Shown here piece by piece: positions 52,802-62,254 of a stretch of DNA of 63,545 nt. The DNA lies in contig DLAF01000003.1 of assembly GCA_002492725.1 (NCBI GenBank), forward strand, positions 26,032-89,576, read 5' to 3'. Below the pieces are notes generated by a model, which saw only the letters and a list, made by a program, of their open reading frames with translations, did no database searches and was not told the DNA's origin. This stretch comes from Lachnospiraceae bacterium UBA7054 (GTDB taxonomy: Bacteria; Bacillota; Clostridia; Lachnospirales; Lachnospiraceae). The position numbers and the translations under genes are program-made. Every line of letters begins with the position of its first letter. The stretch's first letter is position 1.

Positions 52802-52960
52802 AAGGGTGCAGACGAAAATATATTCCTGTGTCGCCGCGCTCCCGCTCCGGTCGTAACGCAGCAGATGCTAAGCTCGTGAGTTGCAGGGCAACTCAATACC
52901 TCGCTAAGCACTGGCGTTACTTTAGGGGCTCCGTCGGAATATGTTTCCGTCTGCGCCCTT
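52802..52960 (+). repeat. Long imperfect palindrome between the T-box and valS
   Basis: About 160 nt folding on itself: AAGGGTGCAGACG (52802-52814) with CGTCTGCGCCCTT (52948-52960), ATATTCC/GGAATAT, GTAACGC (52853-52859) with GCGTTAC (52914-52920), GCTAAGC twice, and TGAGTTGC/GCAACTCA at the tip. It is not part of the T-box. It resembles a small non-coding repeat element inserted in the leader. Confidence 0.7.
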
Positions 52961-52991
52961 GAACAAGTATGAAATAAAAGGAGGAGAAACC

Positions 52992-55688
52992 ATGAGCAGA
53001 GAACTTGCGAAAACCTACGATCCGAAAGGGATCGAGGACAGATTATACCAGAAGTGGATGGACAAGAAGTATTTCCACGCTGAGGTGGACAGGACAAAGA
53101 CCCCGTTCACCATTGTGATCCCGCCCCCAAACATCACAGGGCAGCTCCACATGGGACATGCCCTAGACGAGACCATGCAGGATATCCTGATCCGCTACAA
53201 GAGGATGCAGGGCTACAATGCGCTCTGGCAGCCGGGAACGGACCATGCGTCCATCGCTACCGAGGTAAAGATCATCGAGAAACTAAAAGAAGAGGGCATT
53301 GATAAGAATGATCTCGGCAGAGAGGGTTTCCTTGAGAGAGCCTGGGAGTGGAAAAAAGAATATGGCGGGCGCATCGTTTCCCAGCTGAAAAAGCTGGGCT
53401 CTTCCTGCGACTGGGACAGAGAGCGGTTCACCATGGACGAGGGCTGCAACAAGGCGGTTACGGAAGTGTTCTGCAAGATGCACGAGAAAGGCTGGATCTA
53501 CAAGGGCAGCCGCATCATCAACTGGTGTCCTGTGTGCAACACTTCCATCTCTGACGCGGAGGTGGAGTATGAGGAGCAGAACGGGCATTTCTGGCATATC
53601 AAGTATCCCCTGGTTGACCAGAATGGTCAGCCGAGTAAGACGGAGTTTTTGGAGTTTGCGACCACCCGTCCGGAGACGATGTTAGGAGATACGGCAGTAG
53701 CCGTAAATCCCAATGACGAGAGATATACGTATTTAAAGGGAAGACAGGTCTGGCTGCCCATTGTAAACAAGGCAATCCCCGTGGTGGAGGACGACTATGT
53801 GGATATGGAGTTTGGGACAGGCGTCGTGAAGATCACGCCCGCCCATGACCCCAACGACTTTGAGGTCGGAAAACGTCATCATCTGCCGGAAGTCAACATC
53901 ATGAACGACGATGCTACCATTAACGAAAACGGCGGCAAATACGCGGGCCTTGACCGCTACGAGGCGAGAAAGAGGATTGTGGAGGAACTGGAACAGGAAG
54001 GACTTTTGGTGCGGATCGAGGATTACTCCCACAACGTGGGCACGCATGACCGCTGCGGTACCACCATCGAGCCAATGATTAAAAAGCAGTGGTTTGTGAA
54101 GATGGACGAGCTGATTAAGCCCGCGGTGGAGGCGGTCAAAAAGCGCGAGATCAGACTGATTCCGGAGCGCATGGAAAAGATTTACTTTAACTGGACCGAT
54201 AATATCCGCGACTGGTGCATCAGCCGCCAGCTTTGGTGGGGACACCGTATCCCGGCTTATTACTGTGACAAGTGCGGGGAGATCGTGGTGGGCAGGGAGG
54301 CGCCGTCCGTGTGCCCGAAGTGTGGGGATACCCACTTTACACAGGATCCCGACACCCTGGATACCTGGTTTTCTTCGGCGCTGTGGCCTTTTTCCACGCT
54401 GGGCTGGCCCGAAAAGACGGAGGAGCTTTCCTACTTCTATCCGACGGACGTGTTGGTGACGGGGTACGATATCATTTTCTTCTGGGTCATCCGCATGATC
54501 TTTTCCGGCTATGAGCAGATGGGGGAGAAGCCCTTTAAGACGGTGCTGTTCCATGGCCTTGTGCGGGATTCGCAGGGGCGTAAGATGAGTAAGTCGCTGG
54601 GAAATGGCATCGACCCGTTGGAGCTCATCGACAAGTACGGTGCAGATGCGCTCAGATTGACTTTGATCACAGGCAATGCGCCAGGCAATGATATGCGTTT
54701 CTACTATGAAAGAGTGGAGGCGAGCCGCAATTTTGCCAACAAGGTCTGGAACGCGTCCCGTTTCATTATGATGAATATGGATCAGGAGGAAGAAAAGACC
54801 GGAAAGCGCGGCTGGGAGACTTCCTATAAGGAGATCAGGGATAGTCTCTACCCGGTAGACAAATGGATCCTATCCAAATTAAATACGCTGGTGAAGGACG
54901 TGACCGATAACATGGACAGCTTTGAGCTGGGGATCGCGGTGCAGAAGGTGTATGATTTTATCTGGGACGAGTTCTGCGACTGGTATATCGAGATGGTGAA
55001 GCCACGCCTTTACAGCACGGACGAAAAAGACAGCGAAGGAAAGCGTGCGGCGCTGTGGACGCTGCAGAATGTTCTTACCTCCGCGCTGAAACTTCTTCAC
55101 CCCTATATGCCTTTTATCACAGAAGAAATCTTCTGCAGTTTACAGAATAAGGAAGAGTCCATCATGGTTTCCGAGTGGCCTGTTTTCCGGGAAGACAGAC
55201 AGTTTGCAAAAGAGGAGAACGCCATCGAATTGATGAAGGAGGCGGTGCGCGGCATTCGTAATGTAAGGACAGAGATGAACGTGGCGCCGGGCAAGAAGGC
55301 GGCAGTATTTGTGGTCAGTGAAAATGAGGGCGTGCGTGAGATCTTTGAGGAGGGCAGACAGTTCTTTACGGCGCTGGCGGCGGCCTCCGAGCTGACCGTG
55401 CAGGCGGACAAAAACGGCATTGAGGACAGCGCCGTTTCTGTGGTGATCCCCAATGCTACGGTTTACATTCCCTTTGAGGAGCTGGTGGATATTGCGCAGG
55501 AAATCGAGCGCCTGCAGAAAGAGAAAAAGCGTTTGGAGGGAGAACTTGCCAGAGTGCAGGGGATGCTCGGCAATGAGAAATTTATGTCCAAGGCGCCGGA
55601 AAATAAAATTGCACAGGAGCGGGAGAAGCTTGCGAAATACACCCAGATGAAGGCACAGGTAGAGGAGCGACTTGCGCAATTAAGGTAA
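52992..55688 (+). CDS. valS: Valyl-tRNA synthetase
   Basis: 898 residues from the ATG at 52992 behind GGAGGAG. Class I synthetase: HIGH motif as LHMGHALDET in PPPNITGQLHMGHALD, editing (CP1) domain with TTRPETMLGDTAVAVNP, zinc-type cysteines YYCDKCGEIVVGREAPSVCP, and KMSKS as GRKMSKSLGNG. The C-terminal coiled coil (IAQEIERLQKEKKRLEGELA) is the ValS arm. It charges tRNA-Val and is controlled by the upstream T-box. Confidence 0.97.
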   Translation: MSRELAKTYDPKGIEDRLYQKWMDKKYFHAEVDRTKTPFTIVIPPPNITGQLHMGHALDETMQDILIRYKRMQGYNALWQPGTDHASIATEVKIIEKLKEEGIDKNDLGREGFLERAWEWKKEYGGRIVSQLKKLGSSCDWDRERFTMDEGCNKAVTEVFCKMHEKGWIYKGSRIINWCPVCNTSISDAEVEYEEQNGHFWHIKYPLVDQNGQPSKTEFLEFATTRPETMLGDTAVAVNPNDERYTYLKGRQVWLPIVNKAIPVVEDDYVDMEFGTGVVKITPAHDPNDFEVGKRHHLPEVNIMNDDATINENGGKYAGLDRYEARKRIVEELEQEGLLVRIEDYSHNVGTHDRCGTTIEPMIKKQWFVKMDELIKPAVEAVKKREIRLIPERMEKIYFNWTDNIRDWCISRQLWWGHRIPAYYCDKCGEIVVGREAPSVCPKCGDTHFTQDPDTLDTWFSSALWPFSTLGWPEKTEELSYFYPTDVLVTGYDIIFFWVIRMIFSGYEQMGEKPFKTVLFHGLVRDSQGRKMSKSLGNGIDPLELIDKYGADALRLTLITGNAPGNDMRFYYERVEASRNFANKVWNASRFIMMNMDQEEEKTGKRGWETSYKEIRDSLYPVDKWILSKLNTLVKDVTDNMDSFELGIAVQKVYDFIWDEFCDWYIEMVKPRLYSTDEKDSEGKRAALWTLQNVLTSALKLLHPYMPFITEEIFCSLQNKEESIMVSEWPVFREDRQFAKEENAIELMKEAVRGIRNVRTEMNVAPGKKAAVFVVSENEGVREIFEEGRQFFTALAAASELTVQADKNGIEDSAVSVVIPNATVYIPFEELVDIAQEIERLQKEKKRLEGELARVQGMLGNEKFMSKAPENKIAQEREKLAKYTQMKAQVEERLAQLR

Positions 55689-55807
55689 AAAATTTTGAAT
55701 ACCACTGGAAATATCAGCCGATTTGGTGTAAAGTTATAAAAGAGGAAAGTAGTGGAAATATATGACACATATGTCATAAGATAAAATAGGGAAAGGAGGT
55801 GAGTCAC

Positions 55808-57439
55808 GTGGCAGAGATCAACCTATCTGCGGAGCAGCTCGATAAACTGAAAGCGGCGATGGCCAAGGTGAAGGGGTTGGGAGAACAGACCCCGCAGGCC
55901 GGGACGGCACAGCAGCCGCAGGCAGGCGTATTACAGGGCGCGAAGGTTTCTCAGGCCGATGCAGCGCAGACGGTGGCAGCAAAGCAGCCGGAAGCTTCGG
56001 GAGCGTCAGCAGAGGCAGCCGGAGAAGCCGGTGCAGAGCAGAAATTGCCGCCGGTTGAGACGAATCTGGCGGAAGGCACTTATTTGAGAGTGGACGAAGA
56101 TGAGATGGCCGCGTGGCTCTACCTTGCACCGCCGAAGGAGGACCAGACCTACACGAAACGGGAGCTGGAAAGCTATCTGGAGCAGCATGGGGTGGTCAAG
56201 GGTTTCCACAGTTCCAATCTTTCGGCTATGATCAAGAAAAAGATTTATGACAGAGAAATCCTCGTAGCCAGGGGAGCAGAGAAAAAACCCGGGACAGACG
56301 GATATTTTGAGTATCTGTTTTCTCCCGAGGAGCACGGTACGCCTAAAGTCAGAGAGGACGGTTCGGTAGATTACTCCAGCATGAGCGCTCTGCAGAATGT
56401 GCATAAGGGCGATAAAGTGGCAATCTATCATTATGCGGTACAGGGCGTGGATGGCTATACGGTGCTCGGTGGCATGATGAAGGCTGATCCGGTGAGAGAT
56501 CTGCCGCCCATGCGCGGAAAGGGAATCACCAGGGAAAACGAGGTCTATTATGCCGTGAGCGACGGAAAGATCGAGGTCAAGGACGGCAAGGTCGATATCC
56601 AGAATGTCCATGAGATCATGGGGGATGTGGATGCGATTATTGGTAAGATAGAGTTTTTTGGCGATGTTATCATCAACGGCAATGTGGAGGGCGGCGTTAT
56701 CATCCGTGCCGGACGTAATATCGAGATTCACGGTACGACAGGTGCGGCAACGCTGTTTGCGGGCGGTGATGTGGTGTTGTCGCGCGGCATTCAGGGCGGG
56801 GGAAAGATTTCTGCCAGAGGAAATGTCTATGCGGAATTTATTGAGAATACCACGGTGGATGCGGGGGGGCTGGTGCAGTCCAATGTGATCTTGAATGCTA
56901 AGGTGAACGCCAGAGATAAAGTGGTCACAACCGGGAAAAAAGGCGCCATCATCGGCGGATATACCCATGCCTTAAAGAGCATTGAGGTCATTACGGCCGG
57001 AAATGATGTGGAGTTAAAGACGGAACTGCATTGCGGCTATGAACCGGAATCTTTCGACAGGCTTTTGGAGGCAAGACGGCGTGAAGCAGAGATTAAGGAG
57101 AAACTTTCCAAGCTGGTGGATACGATGACGGAGGCGTTGCGTGAGAAGCGTATGCGTGGGGCGAATACTTCACGGGCTACGGAGGCCAGCCTTCTTGAGT
57201 GGAACAGTTTAAAGGATTCGTATTTTGCGGAGCTTGATAAAGTAGGACAGGAACGTGAGGCGCTCGAGAACACGATGGAAGAGGGCAGGGATGCTTTCAT
57301 CAAGGTGGACGGTAATATTTACCGCAATGTGGTCATCGGTATCAACGCTGAAAAGATGACGCTTGACCGAAATACCTGCTTCATGCGGTATTCTGCGGAC
57401 AAGGGTGTGATCGAGGGAACGGTCATCGTACACAATTAG
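55808..57439 (+). CDS. FapA family (DUF342) polymer-forming-type protein
   Basis: 543 residues from the GTG at 55808, spaced 8 bases from AAAGGAGG; a GTG at 55799 overlaps the site. Residues 1-90 are low complexity (Ala/Gln-rich). The N-terminal FapA domain (MRGKGITRENEVYYAVSDGK) is followed by a right-handed beta-helix (VIINGNVEGGVIIRAGRNIEIHG to ATLFAGGDVVLSRGIQGGGK) and a C-terminal coiled coil (ARRREAEIKEKLSKLVDTMTE). Members are implicated in cell-envelope or flagellum-linked processes. Not assigned further here. The folC gene follows at once. Confidence 0.82.
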   Translation: MAEINLSAEQLDKLKAAMAKVKGLGEQTPQAGTAQQPQAGVLQGAKVSQADAAQTVAAKQPEASGASAEAAGEAGAEQKLPPVETNLAEGTYLRVDEDEMAAWLYLAPPKEDQTYTKRELESYLEQHGVVKGFHSSNLSAMIKKKIYDREILVARGAEKKPGTDGYFEYLFSPEEHGTPKVREDGSVDYSSMSALQNVHKGDKVAIYHYAVQGVDGYTVLGGMMKADPVRDLPPMRGKGITRENEVYYAVSDGKIEVKDGKVDIQNVHEIMGDVDAIIGKIEFFGDVIINGNVEGGVIIRAGRNIEIHGTTGAATLFAGGDVVLSRGIQGGGKISARGNVYAEFIENTTVDAGGLVQSNVILNAKVNARDKVVTTGKKGAIIGGYTHALKSIEVITAGNDVELKTELHCGYEPESFDRLLEARRREAEIKEKLSKLVDTMTEALREKRMRGANTSRATEASLLEWNSLKDSYFAELDKVGQEREALENTMEEGRDAFIKVDGNIYRNVVIGINAEKMTLDRNTCFMRYSADKGVIEGTVIVHN

Positions 57440-57455
57440 CATTGTGGAAAAGGAT

Positions 57456-58769
57456 ATGGAAGAATATATGGATACATATGGGGCGGCGGAGAGTTATATC
57501 AGCGCCGTCCCTAAGTTTACTTCAAAGAACAGCTGTGAGGATACAAAGCGCTTTCTTGCGCATCTGGGATCTCCTTCACAGGATAGAAAGATTCTGCATG
57601 TGGCGGGCACAAACGGGAAAGGCTCTGTTTGTGCTTATTTGTGCTCTGTTCTGCAAAAGGCGGGAATCTCCTGCGGCATGTTTACGTCGCCGCATCTTGT
57701 TTCCATGCGGGAGCGTTTTCGTATCAACGGAAATATCGTGTCAGAGGAAAAATTTCTGTGGGCCTTTCAAAAGGTGATGGAGGGTTTAAAAAACTTGCCG
57801 AAACCTCTTGCGGAGACGGGCTACCATCCGACTTTCTTTGAATTTCTCTTTTTCATGGCGATGCTTCTTTTTGAGGAAGCAGGGGTGGAGTACGTGGTTT
57901 TGGAGACCGGTCTCGGTGGCAGGCTGGACGCGACAAATGCGGTAAAGCGAAAAGAGATGTGTATTATCACATCTATAGGATATGATCATACGGAATATTT
58001 GGGAGAGACGCTTGGGAAGATCGCATGGGAAAAAGCGGGTATTTTGCAAAAGGACGTGCCCGTGGTCTGGTTCAAAAAACAGGAGGAAGTGACCCGCACC
58101 ATCGAGTCCTGCATCCGAAAAATCGGAGCAAAATCCTGCCCTTTGGAGAAGGATGCGATAAAAGAAATCAAGATTGGGAATAAAACGATTGATTTTTCTC
58201 TCCATTTACTCTATTATGATTATATTGGTTTTACTGTGTCCACTTTTGCGCTATATCAGGCGGAAAATGCTTCCCTGGCGGCGCAGGCGCTTGCACTTTT
58301 GCAGGATGAGCGGATCACGGCGGCCATATTGCGGGAAGGGATTCGTGAGGCATCGTGGGAAGGCAGGATGGAGGAGATCCTGCCGTCGGTATATGTGGAC
58401 GGTGCGCACAATACAGACGGGATCGGCGCTTTTCTGGAAACGGTGAGTGCACGCCCCTGTGAAGGGAAAAGGATTCTTCTGTACTCTTCCGTGAGGGATA
58501 AGAACTATCGGGCGGCAGCGGCAGAGCTTGTTCAGGCGGGGCTTTTTGACCGCATCTGCCTTGTGCAGATGCAGGGAGAACGGGCGTTACCGCTGACAGA
58601 ACTTGTGGATTCATTCAGACAGTACACTGGATTTGACATGGCTGCCTATGATACGCTTGAGAGAGCGTTCATAGAGCAGATAACGCAAAAAGAAGACAGG
58701 GACGAGGTGTATGTTGTCGGTTCATTATATTTGGTGGGCGAAGTGAAAGCCCTTTTGAGGAGACTTTAA
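57456..58769 (+). CDS. folC: Bifunctional folylpolyglutamate/dihydrofolate synthase
   Basis: 437 residues from the ATG at 57456; an in-frame GTG at 57444 and an ATG at 57468 are alternatives, since the AAAAGGA site fits none perfectly. P-loop ILHVAGTNGKGSVCAYL, the Mur-ligase signature YVVLETGLGGRLDATNAV, SIGYDHTEYLGETLGKIAWEKAGI and YVDGAHNTDGIGAFLE. It adds glutamate to folates (or to dihydropteroate) using ATP. It begins just after FapA and overlaps nothing; a 48-residue ORF follows 1 bp after its stop. Confidence 0.93.
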   Translation: MEEYMDTYGAAESYISAVPKFTSKNSCEDTKRFLAHLGSPSQDRKILHVAGTNGKGSVCAYLCSVLQKAGISCGMFTSPHLVSMRERFRINGNIVSEEKFLWAFQKVMEGLKNLPKPLAETGYHPTFFEFLFFMAMLLFEEAGVEYVVLETGLGGRLDATNAVKRKEMCIITSIGYDHTEYLGETLGKIAWEKAGILQKDVPVVWFKKQEEVTRTIESCIRKIGAKSCPLEKDAIKEIKIGNKTIDFSLHLLYYDYIGFTVSTFALYQAENASLAAQALALLQDERITAAILREGIREASWEGRMEEILPSVYVDGAHNTDGIGAFLETVSARPCEGKRILLYSSVRDKNYRAAAAELVQAGLFDRICLVQMQGERALPLTELVDSFRQYTGFDMAAYDTLERAFIEQITQKEDRDEVYVVGSLYLVGEVKALLRRL

Positions 58770-58770
58770 T

Positions 58771-58917
58771 ATGATCAATTTTGAAGAGGAACTGAAAAAG
58801 TTTCACCCCAGTCTGGAAGTGGAAGATGCGGAGGAGGCAATTTATAATCAGGATCTGACGGATATGGCAGATCTGATGGTCAAGATCGTTAAGGAGTCGA
58901 AGAAAGCAGAAGAATAG
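58771..58917 (+). CDS. Small acidic protein of unknown function
   Basis: 48 residues, starting 1 bp after the folC stop codon with GAGGAG nine bases upstream: MINFEEELKKFHPSLEVEDA then EEAIYNQDLTDMADLMVKIV. Acidic, helical, no membrane segment. The next gene starts 13 bp later with its own GGGGATC site. The tight packing suggests that it is translated as part of the folC unit. I do not recognise the family. Confidence 0.65.
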   Translation: MINFEEELKKFHPSLEVEDAEEAIYNQDLTDMADLMVKIVKESKKAEE

Positions 58918-58930
58918 GGGATCAGCGTAA

Positions 58931-60349
58931 ATGATTTGTTATCGGTGTGGATGTACCCTGTCCGAACACGATTTTTGCACGAACTGCGGCGCCGATGTAG
59001 CCCTTTATAAAAGGATCATATATATATCGAACCGTTTCTATAATGACGGACTGGAGCGGGCCGGTGTCAGGGATCTGACAGGTGCGATCGCGAGTTTGAG
59101 ACAGAGTCTTAAATTTGATAAAAATAATGTGGAGGCCAGAAATCTCCTGGGTCTGGTGTATTTTGAGACCGGGGAGGTTGTGGCGGCCTTAAGCGAGTGG
59201 GTCATCAGTAAGAATCTGCGTCCGAAGAAAAATATCGCGGACGATTATATCAATATGATCCAGACGAACCAAAATCGTTTGGATACCATCAATCAGACCA
59301 TTAAAAAATACAATCAGGCGCTCACTTACTGCAATCAGGACAGTTTGGACCTGGCGGTCATTCAGTTAAAGAAGGTACTGTCCTTAAATCCGAAATTTAT
59401 CCGCGCGCACCAGTTGCTTGCGCTTTTATATATCAACAGTGAGGAATGGGAGCGGGCGAAACGCGAACTCACCAAATGCCTGGAGATTGATACGAACAAT
59501 ACAGCAACGCTCCGCTATCTGAAGGAAGTGGACGAGATGCTCCTTCCGGAAGAAGGCATTAAGGCGTCCAAGAAGCAGAAAAAGGCGGAGGAGGTTGTCA
59601 AATATCAGAGCGGCAACGAGACCATTATACAACCGGTCAACATGAAGGAAGGCAGGGGCGTAACCTCCCTGTTAAACTTGGGGATTGGACTTGCCATCGG
59701 TATTGCAATCGCCTTTTTCTTAATCTTGCCGGCAAGGATACAGGCGGCCAGGGCGGGAATTGACGAAGAGCTTCGCAAGGTCAGTGAGCAGTCGGATGCC
59801 AAGACGGCTACCATCAATGAGCTGCAGCAGCAGCTGGGAGAACTGCAGGCGCAAAATGAGACGCTGCAGCAGGATGTGGCGGCTTACATGGGGCAGGACG
59901 GCACGCTGCAGTCCGTGGAGAGCCTGATGAAGGCAGCGGGGGCTTATCTGACGGATGAAGAAGACGTTGTCACTGTGATGGGCTACCTGGAAGATGTTGA
60001 GGCGCAGAAGGCTGAAGAAGGCAATGAAAATACAGAGGCCTTCGATACGCTCTACAATACACTGTTGGCGCTGATCGGGCCGCAGATCGCGGAATCTTAT
60101 GACAAGGACGGTCATGATGCGTTCTGGGCCGGAAATTACGCGGATGCGATCCCGAATCTGGAAAAGGCGTTCCTTTATGACGCCACGAACGGACAGGCGC
60201 TCTTTGACCTTGGAAATTCGTATAACCGCATCGGAGAAAAGGAGAAGGCAAAGGAGGTCTACCGGCAGGTGATCGAGCTGTTTCCCAATACCGAGAAGGC
60301 GGACAAGTCGAAAGCATTTTTGGAGGAGCTGGAGGGCGCGGAGGAATAG
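58931..60349 (+). CDS. Zinc-ribbon/TPR membrane protein
   Basis: 472 residues. An N-terminal zinc ribbon MICYRCGCTLSEHDFCTNCG (CxxC...CxxC) is followed by TPR units (LTGAIASLRQSLKFDKNNVEA, DLAVIQLKKVLSLNPKFIRAHQLLALL, ERAKRELTKCLEID), a single membrane helix at about residues 240-265 (LLNLGIGLAIGIAIAFFLIL), a Gln-rich coiled coil (ATINELQQQLGELQAQNETLQ) and C-terminal TPRs (AIPNLEKAFLYDATNGQALFDLG). The N-terminal half would be cytoplasmic and the C-terminal half outside. It may scaffold a complex; the function is unknown. It ends just before a terminator and the sporulation operon. Confidence 0.8.
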   Translation: MICYRCGCTLSEHDFCTNCGADVALYKRIIYISNRFYNDGLERAGVRDLTGAIASLRQSLKFDKNNVEARNLLGLVYFETGEVVAALSEWVISKNLRPKKNIADDYINMIQTNQNRLDTINQTIKKYNQALTYCNQDSLDLAVIQLKKVLSLNPKFIRAHQLLALLYINSEEWERAKRELTKCLEIDTNNTATLRYLKEVDEMLLPEEGIKASKKQKKAEEVVKYQSGNETIIQPVNMKEGRGVTSLLNLGIGLAIGIAIAFFLILPARIQAARAGIDEELRKVSEQSDAKTATINELQQQLGELQAQNETLQQDVAAYMGQDGTLQSVESLMKAAGAYLTDEEDVVTVMGYLEDVEAQKAEEGNENTEAFDTLYNTLLALIGPQIAESYDKDGHDAFWAGNYADAIPNLEKAFLYDATNGQALFDLGNSYNRIGEKEKAKEVYRQVIELFPNTEKADKSKAFLEELEGAEE

Positions 60350-60383
60350 GGCCGCATACTTAAGAGAAATCAAGAGATACCAA

Positions 60384-60418
60384 AGAGGACATGATGGAAA
60401 CCATCATGTCCTTTCTTT
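60384..60418 (+). terminator. Terminator between the TPR gene and the spoIIA operon
   Basis: AAAGAGGACATGATGG and CCATCATGTCCTTT flank an AAA loop, followed by CTTT. It isolates the sporulation operon, whose promoter would be in the short space to 60443. Confidence 0.85.
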
Positions 60419-60442
60419 ATGGCAAAAGGAGGTTAACATAAT

Positions 60443-60751
60443 ATGGATGAAGATTTCAAGGTGATTGACAATTACTTAATGATAAGGATGCCGGTTGAAA
60501 TAGACCATCATAAATCGGTTGACATAAGTTTGAGAGCTGACCGTTATATTGTCTCAAAGAAGGTGGGAAATGTGGTCTTTGATTTTGAGAGGACAACCTT
60601 TATGGACAGTTCAGGGGTGGGAATTATCCTCGGACGGTATCGGAAGATCTCCTGCTTTGGAGGCAAAGTGTACGCGGTCAATGCGGGCAGCAGGATCAGG
60701 AGACTCCTTCTGCTGTCGGGGATGGAGAATATTGTGGAGATCATGGATTAA
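60443..60751 (+). CDS. spoIIAA: Anti-sigma F factor antagonist SpoIIAA
   Basis: 102 residues, a stand-alone STAS domain. The phosphorylatable serine is in FERTTFMDSSGVGIILGRY, the standard site, and the closing segment reads GSRIRRLLLLSGMENIVEIM. Unphosphorylated SpoIIAA binds SpoIIAB and frees sigma F in the forespore. AAAGGAGG precedes the ATG. The gene order spoIIAA-spoIIAB-sigF is the standard one. Confidence 0.93.
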   Translation: MDEDFKVIDNYLMIRMPVEIDHHKSVDISLRADRYIVSKKVGNVVFDFERTTFMDSSGVGIILGRYRKISCFGGKVYAVNAGSRIRRLLLLSGMENIVEIMD

Positions 60752-60818
60752 CCGGTTTACGGTACGTGCCTGTGCAAAAACGTTCCGGTACGGAAAAGGA
60801 AAGGGGAAGGAATAGGAT

Positions 60819-61307
60819 ATGATCGAGATATTGGAAAAAAAGGATTACAGACAGATTACAAACGAGATGCACCTGGAATTTGCGGCGGTGTCGGCAAACG
60901 AAGCCTTTGCCAGAATGGCAGTGGCGGCCTTTATCGCGCCGCTTAATCCGACGCTTGAGGAGCTGTCTGACGTTAAGACGGCGGTTTCCGAGGCGGTGAC
61001 GAATGCAATTCTGCATGGCTATGAGAACAGGGGCAGCGTTACGGACAGGGTGCAGATGAACTGCTCTTTGCAAAACGATGTTTTGGAGGTAGAGATCATC
61101 GACCGCGGCGTGGGGATGGCGGATGTGGGGCGGGCAATGGAACCGCTCTTTACCACCAGACCGGAGTGGGAGCGCTCCGGCATGGGGTTTGCCTTTATGG
61201 AAGCTTTTATGGATGATCTGGAAGTAATCTCAGAGCCGGCGCAGGGCACGCTGGTGCGTATGTATAAAAAGCTCGGCTTAAACGCCTGGATCGGAAACGA
61301 GGAATAG
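60819..61307 (+). CDS. spoIIAB: Anti-sigma F factor SpoIIAB (serine kinase)
   Basis: 162 residues, slightly longer than usual because of the C-terminal tail LVRMYKKLGLNAWIGNEE. GHKL ATPase motifs: N box VSEAVTNAILHGYEN, G1 box IDRGVGMADV and G2 box RSGMGFAFMEAFMDDLEV. It phosphorylates SpoIIAA and holds sigma F inactive in the predivisional cell. The ATG at 60819 has GGGGAAGG nine bases before. The sigF gene starts 3 bp after its stop. Confidence 0.95.
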   Translation: MIEILEKKDYRQITNEMHLEFAAVSANEAFARMAVAAFIAPLNPTLEELSDVKTAVSEAVTNAILHGYENRGSVTDRVQMNCSLQNDVLEVEIIDRGVGMADVGRAMEPLFTTRPEWERSGMGFAFMEAFMDDLEVISEPAQGTLVRMYKKLGLNAWIGNEE

Positions 61308-61310
61308 CCC

Positions 61311-62066
61311 ATGGAAGAGACTGCCGTTTTAATTGAACGATCACAGGCAGGAGATAAAGAGGCAAGAGAGGTACTGATTGAGGAGAATCTGGGACTGGTG
61401 AGGCATATCGTAAAACGCTTTATCGGGAGGGGATATGATGCGGAAGATCTGTTTCAGATCGGTTGTATCGGTCTGATCAAGGCGATTGACAAGTTTGACC
61501 TGGAATTTCAGGTGCGTTTTTCCACCTATGCCGTGCCTATGATACAGGGGGAAATCAAGCGCTTTTTACGCGACGACGGCATGGTGAAGGTGAGCCGCAC
61601 CTTAAAGGAAAACGGCTGGAAGATCAGGCAGGCGGCGCAGAAGCTTTCTCAGATTTACGGCAGGGAGGCAACCTTGCAGGAATTGTCCGCGGAGACGGAG
61701 CTTTCGGTGGAAGATATTGTGATGGCGCTTGATGCCAGCGTGGAGGTGGAGTCTATTTATAAGTCTGTCTACCAGTCGGACGGCAATGAAATTTTTCTGG
61801 TGGATCAGGTGGTAGGCGGTACAGCCGGCGCCGCTGCGGGCGTGAATCACGATAGCGGGGACGCGGAGAAAGAAGAAATCCTGAATCATATCCTGCTTGA
61901 GCAGCTTCTTGCTACGCTTTCCGAGACGGAGAGGGAACTGATTCAGATGCGCTATTTTCAGGACAAGACCCAGGTGGAGGTGGCGAAGGCCCTGGGTATC
62001 AGCCAGGTGCAGGTAAGCAGGATGGAAAAAAGAATCTTGTTGCGGCTGAGGAGAGAGGTGGGATAG
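61311..62066 (+). CDS. sigF: RNA polymerase sigma-F factor (forespore)
   Basis: 251 residues. Region 2 reads LIEENLGLVRHIVKRFIGRGYDAEDLFQIGCIGLIKAIDKFD, with FSTYAVPMIQGEIKRFLRDDGMVKVSR for the remainder, then region 4 LSETERELIQMRYFQDKTQVEVAKALGISQVQVSRMEKRIL. It directs the first forespore-specific transcription after asymmetric division. AACGAGGAA precedes the ATG. A weak hairpin follows the gene. Confidence 0.95.
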   Translation: MEETAVLIERSQAGDKEAREVLIEENLGLVRHIVKRFIGRGYDAEDLFQIGCIGLIKAIDKFDLEFQVRFSTYAVPMIQGEIKRFLRDDGMVKVSRTLKENGWKIRQAAQKLSQIYGREATLQELSAETELSVEDIVMALDASVEVESIYKSVYQSDGNEIFLVDQVVGGTAGAAAGVNHDSGDAEKEEILNHILLEQLLATLSETERELIQMRYFQDKTQVEVAKALGISQVQVSRMEKRILLRLRREVG

Positions 62067-62106
62067 GAATGAAAATGGAATTGGGATGAAAAAATGCGGT
62101 TATGGG

Positions 62107-62150
62107 GGTATGTTTTGATAAAAGGATAAGAAATACCCCTTTAACTTGCG
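62107..62150 (+). terminator. Weak terminator after sigF
   Basis: GGGGTAT and ATACCCC (7-bp stem, about 20-nt loop) followed by TTTAACTT, some 40 bp after the sigF stop codon. Confidence 0.5.
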
Positions 62151-62254
62151 ATTTCGATTAGGAAATGAATTAGTTTCTTGCAAAGGAGGAAAAAGCAGCG
62201 ATCTTTCAAAAAGCAGAGCGACTCCCCGTTTGAGGAGCCCTCTGGGTTATGCGA

